Shown piece after piece: positions 43,756 to 56,552 of a stretch of 64,000 nt of DNA (positions within the stretch are counted from its first letter, which is position 1; each line of letters opens with the position of its first letter). Origin of the DNA: Eunapius fragilis (Eukaryota; Porifera; Demospongiae; Spongillida; Spongillidae); contig OY811986.1 of the NCBI GenBank assembly GCA_963681505.1, forward strand, positions 3,065,922 through 3,129,921, in the 5' to 3' direction. A program made the position numbers and the translations under genes. The notes below the pieces were generated by a model, which was not told the DNA's origin, searched no databases, and saw nothing but the letters and a program-made list of their open reading frames with translations.

Positions 43756-46700
43756 TCACTGTTCCTGAAAGGCAAACTTGATCGGACTTCCCATTTCAGC
43801 AGTTGCTGCTTGCTGTACTACTTGACTTTTAATACCACGGTCAGGATAGTAGTATAGATTTCTCTTGGGTGTAAAAAGTAAGTGTATGCACATACTCAAT
43901 GAAGTCGTGTGTATACCTTCTTTTTTAGTGATGGATGTGGACGAGGATGAGCTAGATTGGTGAAACTGCTGACTTCAGACATACTACTAAGAAGTTCAGA
44001 GCAGGTCCTAATTAATAGAAAAATTTAGATATGATCAAATGCATTTTTAGTACAGTGAAAACATGTACATAATATTATAATGTTATGCAACCTACATGAT
44101 TTGATTTAATCAATTTTCAGGTATAATGGCATGTACATGCACATATATTTTCTGCTAGAATGCATACACTTTACAACATTTTGGTAAGTCAACTCGAGAT
44201 AAGGTGTGACTTGAAAGTTTGAAGGCTTGTGACTTCAACAACATTAGGAGGTAAAGAATACCAAACTTTTATAACTCATTGTTAGAAATAATTATATCTA
44301 CAAAATACAACAGTAGACTTCTACCAGCAGGTTTCAGTTTAAGGGAGTGACCCCTTAATTGTATTTTGGGAATTTAAGTCGATGGAAAAAATTGTCCACC
44401 AGTATGTCCACTAACTGGTACACAATGACATTGTAGCACTGCACAAGGTCACAACACACCCTTCTGTATTCCAGTGACCAAACATTAACGTTTTGCAGTA
44501 GTAACACAGGTTTTCCCTGTGTTTACTGCAAAACTTTAATGGATAGTGACACATGTGCTAAATGATGTGATTAATGACCCACCACCAACGTGACATTATT
44601 GCCTACATAATAAATTGGCTTACATTCTGGTCAGCTCAGGATGAAGTGATCCCTTTCCTTGGGAAGGTGCCCCAAATAACAAATGTGCAGCATAAGCCCT
44701 AACCGTTGGCTCATAGTGATGCTTAAGGGTTAAATACACATATATTGATGCACTACCATACATACACAATATTGTTTATGCAGAAGTGGAATGAGGATTT
44801 AACTGCAACAGTTGTATAATAAGAATAAGCAAGACATAGCAAAAGAGAAATTTTAAGTATCTAAAACAGTGTTTCAACAACAGAAACTGAAACATGAAGA
44901 ACTATAATATTTCAAGTTTTCACTGGTAACCACACACGCAATATGCATATCTTGGCATTAGTTGGTTAAAGCAAGTTGCATTGTAAGTCTGAGATAATAA
45001 TATAATCAATTCAGAATGGTTAGAAACATTTGATGGATGGGGAACTAACTAAACCAGTCCTTGCAGGCTATACTAACCAGACAAAATCATCCAAGTGCAC
45101 AAAAGAATGCCTGAGCAGCTATACCAAATTGCCTTAAGTTGCTTAAGTTGTTGTCTGTGTGCTTTTATTAATGGTAATATCCAAATGATGAAACACATCT
45201 TCGTGTTTCTACAGAGTGATTCCAACACACTCAAACACTAACACAAATTTATAGTACCTTTTGTAAACTAAGCTCCCATAGAACAGTAGAGGTAGCGTGA
45301 CTCATTTCGGGATCAGAAACATCAGGCCGAAACAGTTCTCCAGCTATACATTCGTTATCCAGCAGTTGCTGACATTGTGAGTATGTCTGATAAATGTTAA
45401 AAAGCAATCAATATAGACACCGTGATTCATGGCAAAAAAAAAGTTGTAAGAAGGATAACACTTTGGCTACATGTAATATCCCAAAAAGACTCAAGATTAT
45501 CCATTATTCTGCTGAAGATGAATACAACATACATTCATAAATTTCCTGAGAGTGGCCATAATAGCCAGTGAGGCACCAGGCAGCAGCTGAAGACTGACCA
45601 TCGCCAACCTCTTTACAAATCCAAAGATCCTCAATATAGACACCTACAAGGCAAAAGAAAATGCATATCATTTTAATGTCTGCTAGCTAATAACTACAAT
45701 TTAATAACCACAGGAGTAATTGGTGTGTAGCAATCAACGTAATACACACAGATGTTTCTCACTAATACATTAATATCCACATTGTCATTGAAAACTGAAT
45801 GAAAGACACGCTTTGGGAATATCGAAATGTAAATGTACCAGTCACAATTTAAACTTTGTATGCTAAGAATATTGTAGTGGCGCATAGGTGTTATGGGCAA
45901 TATGGAGGGAAAATATCTAATAAGCAGAGAAAAACACTCATACTAGTCTGGGTTTGTGGAGTCAGACCACAGAGAGTGAAGCACAAATGGAATTGGACAG
46001 TGCATGCAAAATTATACAAGGAATACACAGTTCACTTAGCAATCACAAACATACCTCCCTGCGCTTTCTCATCATTTTATCAAGGCAATCCACTGCCAGC
46101 ATAATATCTTCTCTCTCAGACACTTAAACAGTAAGGAAATAATTCTGGACTTATACATGTATGCAATTCGACTTACAGGCATCAAGCTGAAGAATAGTTT
46201 CATACAGTTGTGTATAGAACTGTCTTGAGTCAATATTCAGTGCCGCACCTACGAAGGAAGGGGGAAAAATATGACTACTATTTCCCTATGCTCATTTCAA
46301 TGTGCACAATTCACAAGGGCACCATGCATGACAAGCTGAAGGCACATGTATGTATACATGCGACAATTGTCATGCACATTGAAGTGCTTCTTGAATAAAT
46401 GGCAGTACTTAAAGGAAATGCTGACCAGAAGGCAAATAACACTATCACGAAGGTCACCTACCTTGGCCAGAGAGAATCTCGAATGCAGTTAGTACGCATT
46501 GCATGCACTCTCTGTTTGTCAGAGTCTATTCAGAAAATTAAAAAGATAACAAATAATTATGTTAACATTCCACTTGCACTTACCCCAGCTTCTGACAATG
46601 AATGAAGCACACTCATTAAATCTTGAAAGAAATCAATATTTATGAGATGAGCAAACCTGACAGGAAAAAAGACAACAAAGCACAGTAGTATACATGTCAC

Positions 46701-49700
46701 ATACATTGGTACATGCAAATAATATAATACTAGCGCAACTGGCCACACTATGAAGTTGCAGGAATGTTTAATACTACGAGAAGTAAATGATGTACGAAGC
46801 TGCTTCATACCTATGTAAGCAGAAATGTGCACTAATACACACAAACAAGTGGCAAATTATTGGTGGGAACATAGTTGGCCACAAGAGATGACAAGTACTC
46901 ACTTGGCCAGCCCTTCAAGTACTGGTGGTAGCAGAGGAGAGTCGGTCGCATGTTTGAGTATACGAAAGTAGGTCAAGAATACAAGCTTGATTATCTCTGT
47001 TTGCTGAAAGAGGGCAAATGAACTAACAGGAAATGGAGAGTAATAAAGAACATACTAATTTAGTCTTTTTCTCAGTTCTCTCTACAGCTTCGGTCTCCCT
47101 TAACTCCAAGTCCAATTTCTTTTCTTCCTTCAGTCTCTGATAGTGCCAAAAATTAAAAATAAGGATCAAGCATAATCCCATACCGCATTAGTCTATCACG
47201 AGACGACTACGCATCTAGTATAACATTTTTTACAGGACAAAACAATACACTACTACTAACCAATGCTCATGCATACATTTATATTGTAAATGCACATACT
47301 TTCCTTTGTCCTTTGGACATCTTTAGAAGCTTCATTTTCAACTCTTTCTTTTTCATTTTGCTTTCTAGGCTCTCATAACTACCTTGAGCTCCTACTTGTT
47401 CACCCACATGCTGTAGCTGAAGATGCAAAAATGTTCTCAATACCTGCAGGGGTAAAAAATAGTCATTTAAACAACAAAATATTAGTCTCAATTAACTGAA
47501 ATAGCAGAATAAGTACAAACAATTAAATGAAGAGCTGAAAACACACACATGCACACACACACACACACACATGCTCTACTACCCTAATATTACAGCAGAC
47601 ATTTTGACATCATTATACCTCAGGTTTGGCTTTGTAATTTTTCCCTTTCACCATCTTTGTTATGAGTTGCACAGCCTAAGGAGAAATTATTATTGCATAC
47701 AATTATGGGTTGCAAGTAATTTGAAATGTGAGAATACCTCACCTCTAATGATACTTCTCCTATGATATCACCCTGAAAGAGTTTCTCAATTGCACTGCAG
47801 CAAAGCTGCGATACCTAAAGGAACAATGCATGTGATTAGATGTGCAGAAAAAATTGTGCGGAGAAACTGTTCATCCATCCAACCTTTGAAAATGAAAATG
47901 CCAGTGCTGATAAAAACATACAAATTAGCATTACATTATTAGCTGAGGTGAAGTAGTTTGAATGTAGTGTTTGAATATAAATGACATACAATGTCTTTAC
48001 TATAGCAAGCAGATAACAATGGATTGAGCAACATAAATGTTTACCTTTCCACTGAGAGCGTTGGAATTCATTCTGGGTACCAGGATAACCAGAATGTTGT
48101 TGCAATAATTGAAGTGTGGAAGTGACACTATTAGATCACAGAGGCATGTTAGGGCAACTTCAGCCAATCCCTAAGATGTAAACAATACATTGATGTAGCA
48201 TATGCAAAAGAAAGCACACATAACAGAATCTGAACAGCCTGTAACAGGATGCACTGCTTATCACGATCTATTATGGATCTATTATGGACAGAAATTTTGG
48301 TCACTTAAATCTATATCCTGTTAAAGGCTGTTTAGATTTTGTTGTATATAGATCGGTAGCAGTTATGTAGATGAACAGTTGTTAAAGTTAGGTTAGAGTA
48401 CACAATAAATATAACATTCCTGCAATTGTCTTAATCATCAGATTTACCTGCAAGATCGATTGTGATATCTCCACATCACCCTCGAGTAGAGCTACAGCTG
48501 GTTTTTTTTTCCTTTTTGAAGATGATGGGACTTTTTCACTTAAACCAACTGAAGAAATTTAAGAGAAACTACCATCTTTAAACAAATCAACATGTACTGT
48601 ACATGCACTTAAACTATCTAGTTCACATCAAAATACAGGGAGAACATAGTAAAACTTCACATTGCAATCTTACGTTGGGAAAATTGTTTATTAAAATATA
48701 GCTTTATTGTACAATACAATTATACATTGCACTACCATCGTTTAAACAAAAAGCAATAAAAATATTATATTTGAACAGAATACAGAAATTAATAAAAACA
48801 ATGAATTTGAAATAACTTTGTAATTGAAGTAATATATGAGATTTGATATATAGCCCTGGTGGCCATTGCCCCCCACCTCCAAAGCTGCAAGAAGCACAAG
48901 GGGTACCCTTTTTGATAACTACATATCCCTCTTTCAGCATTCTTCTTTGTAGAAATTAATTACATTAAGGCACAATATAGGAGTATCAAAAAAAAAAAAA
49001 ATACTTATCCTTATTGGCTCTGTACAGGTGCATTAATGGCCTGATGTACTTTACCATTTGAAATAAAAATAATAGTACATGTGCCCTTTGCCTTTAATTA
49101 CTGCACTACGAACATTTACTTGCCACAGCAGTCATTACTATCACCAAGCATACCTTGCACTGCCTTGTCGAGGAGCTCCAAAAACAACCTGTAGTTTGAA
49201 ACCAAGGATTGTTCAAATTGCCGCAGTTTAAGCACATCCTTTGACAACTGCATGAAATACAAACCACTCGGTAAATTTATACTACGTCAGTGATAATAGC
49301 CAAGAAAGGTGAAGCCTATCACATTTACATATGTTTACATCAAATACCTGTGCCCTAAAACCTTACATCTGCACATACATGGTTGGTTACAGAGTGACAT
49401 TACAATGTAACTATTGAAATCATTAACTAAATGATGGCTAATGTCAACCATCATCTACTAGTATTAACCTTTGAAAGTTATCAATTCAGGAAAAATAATC
49501 CCAACCTTGTGCTGGCACTAAGTGAAATCACAAAATAGTAAAATACCCCCTTTCCTCCCAGCCTGGAAGGAAACAAAACCTGTACTGTAAGGTACTGTTT
49601 ATAAGCCTCCTGCCTCCCAAAGTAAATTGTCATTTAAAATGTCAGTATTGTCATAATCACAAAACCCTTCTGTGTATCTTTTCACAAGGATCATTGTATA

Positions 49701-52700
49701 CCATTTCAACAAGCAGATGGACACCACCATTTAGATTGTGTATGTTAATTTGTCTTGTCTTTAGATAAGAGGTATTTAATGAAGTAATTATTTTTTTCAC
49801 TCTTAACAGTTTACAAGGTAATCGACATTGAAGTTTGCAGTGTCTTACCTTGGTGCCCACTATGAAAACAGGACCATGAATGGCAACAAATTGATGGGCC
49901 TGACAAGTACAATCGTACTTCATTAAGCTTTTTTGACGGGAGATACAAGGGTTAAACCATGTATTGGTTTATAACACATATTTCGTAATTACTGTGAAGT
50001 AGGTTTATAATTGCATATTTTATTTTATAATACTATGTGCCACATTTTGTTCAACATTTATTATTGAAAACCTATGGTAACTACAAATGGTTTTGTGTAT
50101 GGCAGCCATTTTTGTGGGGGCTATTAATAAGGTAGGTGTCCCTAAGTGGGATACTAACATCCCAAACTTCATGTAAGAATTTGGTGCCACACTTGTAATA
50201 TATTCATACTGCTGTGGTGATAGTTGAGGTTTGGGGTCTTAGCAATGCCTAAAAACACCCCCACAAAAATGGCTGCCATACATTAAACAGTTTGTGGTTA
50301 TCAGTGGTTATCAATAATCAAAATTTATGTATGTTGACACAGTATTATAAAATAAAATATCAACCTTCTTCACACAGTAATTACGTGCTATAAACCAATA
50401 CATTATTTAACCCTCTCACCTCTTGTCAAAATGCTTGACATAGCAGGTACCAAGATAAGACACTGCAAAGTTCAGATTATATGTAAACTAATTAATTATT
50501 CAATATCAACTATCTTGTAAACCATTAAGGGTTGAAAAAATAATTACTTCATTAAATGATCTCTTATATAAAGACCAATTAACATAAATGGTGGTGTCCA
50601 TCTGCTTGTCGAAATGGTATACAATGACCCACAATCATGCATGGGTACCATTTTATTTCCTGAATGTTCAGCAAGTTTGCTGAGGCATTCACAGTCAAAG
50701 AGATTTGCATGTTTAAACACAGCCTTTTGTTTTCTTTCGGGGGAAGGGGAGGGACTTATAAATGGTACCTTTCAGTACACGTGCAGACAGCCAGTAAATG
50801 TGCCTATAAGTTGTGCTTGTTCTTCACATGAGATGCAATTCATGCTGAAGTGTGCATTAGTTGTAATTAGTTGTGCTGATGGCTGCCACATCTTTTTATC
50901 AAGTACACTATAAAGGCTTTGTAATGCAAGTATCAACTTAGTGCAATTCCATAATAATATACAAGGGACTTTATGAAATATACATGTACATGCAGGGAAA
51001 CCGCACCTTCACTCCTTTGTCAATATCCTTCCAGTCTTGGATCCGATAACTAGTGAAAAATAGAACTTAGGTTTAAAAATCAAAACGATAAGTATCCACC
51101 CCAGGATAGCATTACAATGCATCATTAACAATATGCTGTGTCACAAGTTGGTGCACATACAACAATGCATAGTAATGTGAGAATAAAGGTAACTTTCTAC
51201 GCCATTAAGTTACAGTTATATGCTACATAATGTCTGCATCATTCAACAGGAAACAACACTACCAAGTGCTGCACCCACCTGTACAGTAACTGTTGAATAA
51301 AACGTAGAACTTTGAAGGCCCCACCCCATGATATATGCAGGTATTTTTAAAAGAATTAGCTTATTGAGAGTTACAGTGTACATGAGATGTTTGCTAGAAG
51401 TATTGCTTATATGAATATTAGTCTTTTTAAAAAAGGTTATTATTAAAATGATGTACATGTATAGGTAGGTGTACACAAAAAACTTTCTAAGACACTTTAC
51501 TCAGCACAAGGTAGCATATTTGCTCTACTATTCAATGCTTTGTGTCTCCCAATCCCATTAATAACATTGGCAAATTTCAAAACTGAACAAATTATACACA
51601 AGGCATACCTTGGAACAATATCTTTGAACACAGCCACAAGTGATATCATTGCATACTTCCTCACAGTAATTGCAACATCAGAATCTTTATCAATGCACAA
51701 GGAGCGAAGGTTTTTGAGCAGTCCAATCTAAAAGATGTAATTGATTGCATAACAAGGTAACATTAAAGATTAGTGTAATAATTTCTTGTGCCTTTATTTT
51801 GATGATATTGGCACACATTAAATTTGTGTTTGCATCTATTTGTGATTATGTGTAATAGTGTATTGCGTACATATATGTACAGTGGTATGTTATCAATATT
51901 ATATTAGATAACAATATTTAATTTTGTTATAAGAAATATCTATTGTTGTATTTCTTTTTATATATAGTTGCGAACATGTATCCTGCTTGTAATCCTGTTG
52001 TAAGTATTCCTTAGAAATACCTAATTTTTTACAGTCTACTTATAATTATAAACCTAAGAGTCACAACAAGAAGTAAGCATTCCTCAGATGGAGGCTGCAT
52101 CTTTCCTTTGTATAGCCACTGAAAGGCGCCAGAGCAGGTTGCCATAGCAGAAATTATTTGTGGTTACCTATTATTATAATAGAGGTATTCATTAAAAATT
52201 ATGCATTATAAAAACATTAACACAACACCTCTGATTATCTAAAAAGACAGCCACAAATCACATAAGTTGCTATTGCTAATATTAAGCATCAAAGCTTACA
52301 TATTCTTCTGGATTAGTAACTATTTGGGTGGAGAGATCTGCAATCATTGTCTTTCTCTCCTCCAGTTTAGCGTGTCTTCTTGCATAAAGTTGGGCCACAG
52401 ATAGCACAGGAGGAATTTCAGTTGCTGTAAGGCAAGCAACACAGTAAAAATGATCATTGATACAACCAGGTATAAAATAAATTAGCAGTACTGGAAATAT
52501 TGGAACTAGTCTGACATGTGCGAAACCAACTGGCAAGCAGCCCAGAAACCTATCACCTTAGAAAAATTCATAACAGGACATTGTGCACATTGATGGTGTA
52601 AACTGAATTGTGGAAAGCAAAAAATTAATGGAGAGTAGGCATGTAGCAATTCAGTTACATGGTGTAAAAAAACTGACAGCATTGATAAAAAAAACTATGT

Positions 52701-54329
52701 GCGAAATTTTGTGATACCAGTACCATTTGTAGGTGGTATTGAAATTCAAAACTGTAAATAAGCTCTATGATCCTAGGACACAGTTGTGCTATGCATACAT
52801 GTAGGCACACAGAACATTAAGTACTTATTATGCAGGAGTTGAGTGATGGAATGATGTGTACATAACTAAAGTATCACTACATAGCAACATAACACCTGCA
52901 AGAAAACAACATATATACAGAGAATTAATACATACCAGCCTGTTGAGATTGTTGTTGTTCTTGTGGATGTTCTTGTGGTTGTTGCTGTTGTGTTACTTCT
53001 TGCAACTCCGAATCTAAAGAAACAAACCTCTTAAAGTCTGATTGATGAATAAAAAACAGAACATTTTACCCATTAATTACAAGATATGATTAATGGGTAT
53101 CCAGACAATGCTCACAATTTTGTCAATTATAGGAGGTTCCAGCGAGCACCTAACACCCACCCACACACACCCTGGTGTAGGTAAAGATCAGAGTGCAATG
53201 GTAGACTTTCCATAAGGTAAATTATGTTAGCATTTGATGTTCCCACCATTGATAATAGATAATAGACAATAGATTGATTGGGAACTTCAACAACAGGCTT
53301 GGGATTGTTGAACACAAGCCAAAAATTAGAAAAGGGGAAGGACATTTCCTTGTGGCATAGATACAGTATTTAAATGACTGCAACATCAAATAAGCAAACA
53401 AACACAGTGAAGGTCAAGTGCAAATACAGTGATACCTGATAACACACCATCTGAATCCTCATCTTTATGTGCTGAATAAAGAAAAATAATTCCATTGCTT
53501 ACTAGTTAAAAAAAAAAAAAAACTACCATTCCTGCACAAGCAATGTGTGCACTACAATCCATACAACGTGAAAAACAATTGCGCAACACAAACATATAAT
53601 AAATAATCAATATCTAAAATATGGATTGGGAATTATCAATTGGAAGACAAACCATGAATACAGACCAAGTTCAAAGCGCAACAGAAATATACACTTTTGC
53701 AGATGTTGACCTTAGTGCAGCACCAATATCACTCAAAACTGATCCAAAACAAGTGCAGGTGTGCCTGCTTACCTTGTTCTCTAAGAACTGCACTTTGGTG
53801 CACTATTCCAAACTTAGTCTTGAGTGGTAACAAGAAATGCATCTGGTTTGGATCCTCTTCCTCCCAAGTGGCATGTCGGGGAACATGTTCAAACTCAGTA
53901 ACATCGTCATCACCACTTTCACCAGAATCAGTTCTTTTCCTCTTCTTGCCAGCCCTGGTATGTGCATCAGCATTGCATAATGGGACTGACGATATATACT
54001 TTCCTTTGGAATTTCAGTTCTCTCCTTACGCTTTTTGCAAAAACTTATATGAAGATTATTACTGATATCTCTTGCAGACACTTAAGAGAGAGATCACACA
54101 CTGAAATATTCAACAAAAGTACCTAAAAATGTTTGCTACAGCAAAGCTTTAGTCTTTAAAAGGACTAGGCCTATATATATATATATATATTATATATATA
54201 TAACGACAGTACAGGTTTGTAGGTTTTAGAAGACGTACGTAACCTCTACCTTTCCTTGTGAGCACTGCATTTTTTCATGCTTTTTGGCACGTTCAACTTT
54301 CTCTCAGCGCGTCCCGCACGGCCTGCCAT
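43756..54329 (-). CDS. NOC3L: Nucleolar complex protein 3 homologue (NOC3L)
   Basis: Ribosome biogenesis factor that in yeast pairs with Noc2 to move pre-60S particles from nucleolus to nucleoplasm and also acts in DNA replication licensing. Twenty-four exons (54250-54329, 53773-53954, 53436-53471, 52936-53013, 52300-52424, 51609-51727, 51007-51049, 49154-49247, 48448-48548, 48045-48170, 47743-47814, 47619-47675, 47300-47443, 47056-47136, 46903-47003, 46584-46656, 46462-46525, 46177-46248, 46055-46122, 45533-45643, 45258-45386, 44624-44721, 43917-44007, 43756-43863) total exactly 750 residues plus stop. Landmarks: basic N terminus, [15 protein letters not shown], a Gln-rich stretch, [39 protein letters not shown], then the CBF/NOC domain with [20 protein letters not shown] and [21 protein letters not shown]. 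The last exon is the least conserved. Intron 7 holds a 0.94-kb fold-back. Confidence 0.95.
49688..50628. mobile_element. 0.94-kb fold-back element in NOC3L intron 7
   Basis: Long arms are inverted. The left runs from GGATCATTGTATACCATTTC to about 50120, and the right from about 50265 to GGTATACAATGACC. Matching landmarks include GCAGATGGACACCACCATTT, TGAAGTAATTATTTTTT, GTATTGGTTTATA and TATGGCAGCCATTTTTGTGG. It is flanked on the right by the dispersed repeat shared with 7.15-7.27 kb. No coding frame recognised. Confidence 0.85.
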
Positions 54330-54978
54330 TGACGATACATACATTTATATATCAAACCACCAATAAATACTACCACCACATGGCAAGGGCGTTAACATTG
54401 GAATTACGTCATCGAATGTAAAGACTCCTTGCCGAGTTCTAAAATCGCTACGAACATGTAATTATACGCTTGAATTACATTTTTTAAAGTGCATCCAATC
54501 CGCTACGTATAGCATTGCCGTTCTATTTCAACAATGGAAAATTACAACGCTTTATAACATACCACCTAATGACAGAATCTCCTTGTCAAAGGAAACTGAT
54601 TTTAAAATAAGGAAATCGTCCAAATTGGCCTTTGGGCGATGGAGTTCAATAAAAGATTAAAGTATAGCACAGGAAATGTACCTTGGTGCGACTTGGTATA
54701 GTGACTTGTTGGCATTTTAACTACACTCTGCATTTTATATGGAAGTCTCATGTCACATCATACATACTTGGTTATTAATCTATGCTGGTATACGGCCGGT
54801 ATCCCCCACGATCTGTACACTAACATTTTACAATCCAAGTTTGCATGACACACATGGAATGGGAATTTAATAATCTGTGAATATGTGCATACACTTATGA
54901 TCACACAAGTTGAGATTACATGCAAATGAGTCGCAAGATGTAGTACCAGAGGAAATCAATCAACACTCATAAGAAACA
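54330..54978. promoter_or_regulatory. NOC3L upstream region and 3' flank of the next gene
   Basis: No gene recognised. It holds the presumed NOC3L promoter and the 3' UTR/terminator region of the C20orf27-like gene. A TA-rich repeat lies just inside NOC3L intron 1 (about 54172-54200). Confidence 0.35.
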
Positions 54979-56426
54979 TTATAGTTCATCTTCAGCAGAG
55001 ATTTTCTCTTCTATGTCTTCACCATTGTTGCCATCAGCCTCTCCTTCAGGTTTGTCATCAACTTCAATGTCAGAGGGGACTGCTTTGCCTGGCCACTCAG
55101 GGACTTCATCTTCATCACGATCATGAGAGATCATATGAACCCCATCTTTTAGCAATGGATTTCCTTGGTGAGATTGTAGCACTTTGGCTGTTATCAACAC
55201 CTCCACCATGTGCTTGGGACTACCCTCCTTAATGACCTGAATCTTTTCTTGAAGTGGGCCATCCTTTGTGGTTTTTACTTCCACTGTCACAATAGTAGAA
55301 TACTTCCCACCACCTTTAGCGGGTTTTGCAATTTTCTCAGTAGCTGAAACACCTAGCACCTTGATGCTGGCATTGCCTTCTGGTGTTAGTGCAGCAACTT
55401 TGGAACTAAGGGAATGGGTAACTGGGATTTCAGCATGATACGTATGATGAACACTAAGAAGTCCAATGTGTGCTTCTGGATTAGGGGCTTTGCCATCAGC
55501 AGCCTTCACCTGCACGTGCTCTGGTTCTAGAACTGTATCTTGTGCAAAACGAACATGTGACCCTACATGAAAAAGGTACACAATCAAATATTGATATGCT
55601 GTTATATTTTTATTTATGAAGTTCTGATATGAGGAGTTAGTTGCACATGTACATGTCAGATCTTTGGGAAGAAAAGCCACACATCTATTATCCCCACAAG
55701 AACACTACATCTCTATGCATGTTGTGAGATTCCTGGTAACTCCACATGCAGATAAACACCAAAACAACTGTTGATGAATGTTTTTAAAAGTGTGAAAAAC
55801 GGCACCAGCAGGTTTCATATCAAGATGGCAAGCTATTGACATCAATATGTGACTTATAATGAAGCCAGAGTTACATATTTAGGTAATGCTACACCAGCAC
55901 CAGTAAGCATGGCTGGCATGTTTGTGGTTCCAACTACTGCAGCAACTTAGAATGTTTTGCACAACGGCAAAACATCAGCTTCAAGTTTAGAAAATGCATT
56001 CCCAATACTTGGAACTTACATTCTGACACCTACAAGAAAGGAACGACTCAAGTATATAAAGTACGGCAACCGATTTATATTGTTCTACAGTGCTTTTAAA
56101 AGTGATCAAATGTAGCTAATGGAGTGTATAGGAATGCTCACACATCCGTAGCTAAGATAACCACAGGAATGTTACTAAATACAGGGGTACGCGCGACGTG
56201 TATAAGCGGCAAGAACGGAAAACTTCAAGTGAATTGTGAACGATTTTCTCTTCATTCGATCACATTGCGATTACACCCAGATGTACGTACTGTGTCCAAA
56301 TACAAAGTTGTAATTATAGGCCTATTCGATTGGCTGTATGTTCGCGGGCGTCACCAACTAAGCGATCATCAATTTAAACGTTAACACAGCATTGTTACAA
56401 TCACAACTGGAGCACTTACGCGACAT
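54979..56426 (-). CDS. C20orf27-like protein (UPF0687)
   Basis: The main exon 54979-55562 joins in phase to a 7-nt first coding exon 56420-56426 (ATGTCGC), giving 196 residues that begin MSRSHVRFA. Similarity to the vertebrate C20orf27 family is seen in the order SHVRFA, the hydrophobic beta segment HAEIPVTHSL, NASIKVLGVSA, the HMVEVLITAKVLQSHQGNPLLKDGVHMI block and the acidic end. The acidic C-terminal extension (DDKPEGEADGNNGEDIEEK) is longer than in the human protein. The family is soluble and its biochemical role is not established to my knowledge. A 10-nt AG/GT-bounded segment at about 56020 would break the frame and was not used. Confidence 0.75.
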
Positions 56427-56552
56427 TTCTTCGCTTCTTCGCTGGTGTGAAGTGCAGCAAATAAATAAATTTATAAAGCAAAGCGACACAAAATAGGAAA
56501 TATTAATTTACTTACTGACTCGCGTGATGACGCTATAATTAGATAACCTTAC
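56427..56552. promoter_or_regulatory. Shared head-to-head promoter region
   Basis: Only 126 bp separate the C20orf27-like start (minus) from the DENND10 start (plus), so a bidirectional promoter is likely. No TATA box at a fixed distance is evident. Confidence 0.5.

Noticed and set aside
56010-56030. 10-nt micro-exon candidate in the C20orf27-like gene
   Set aside because: Including it breaks the reading frame; joining the 7-nt exon directly gives MSRSHVRFA in phase.
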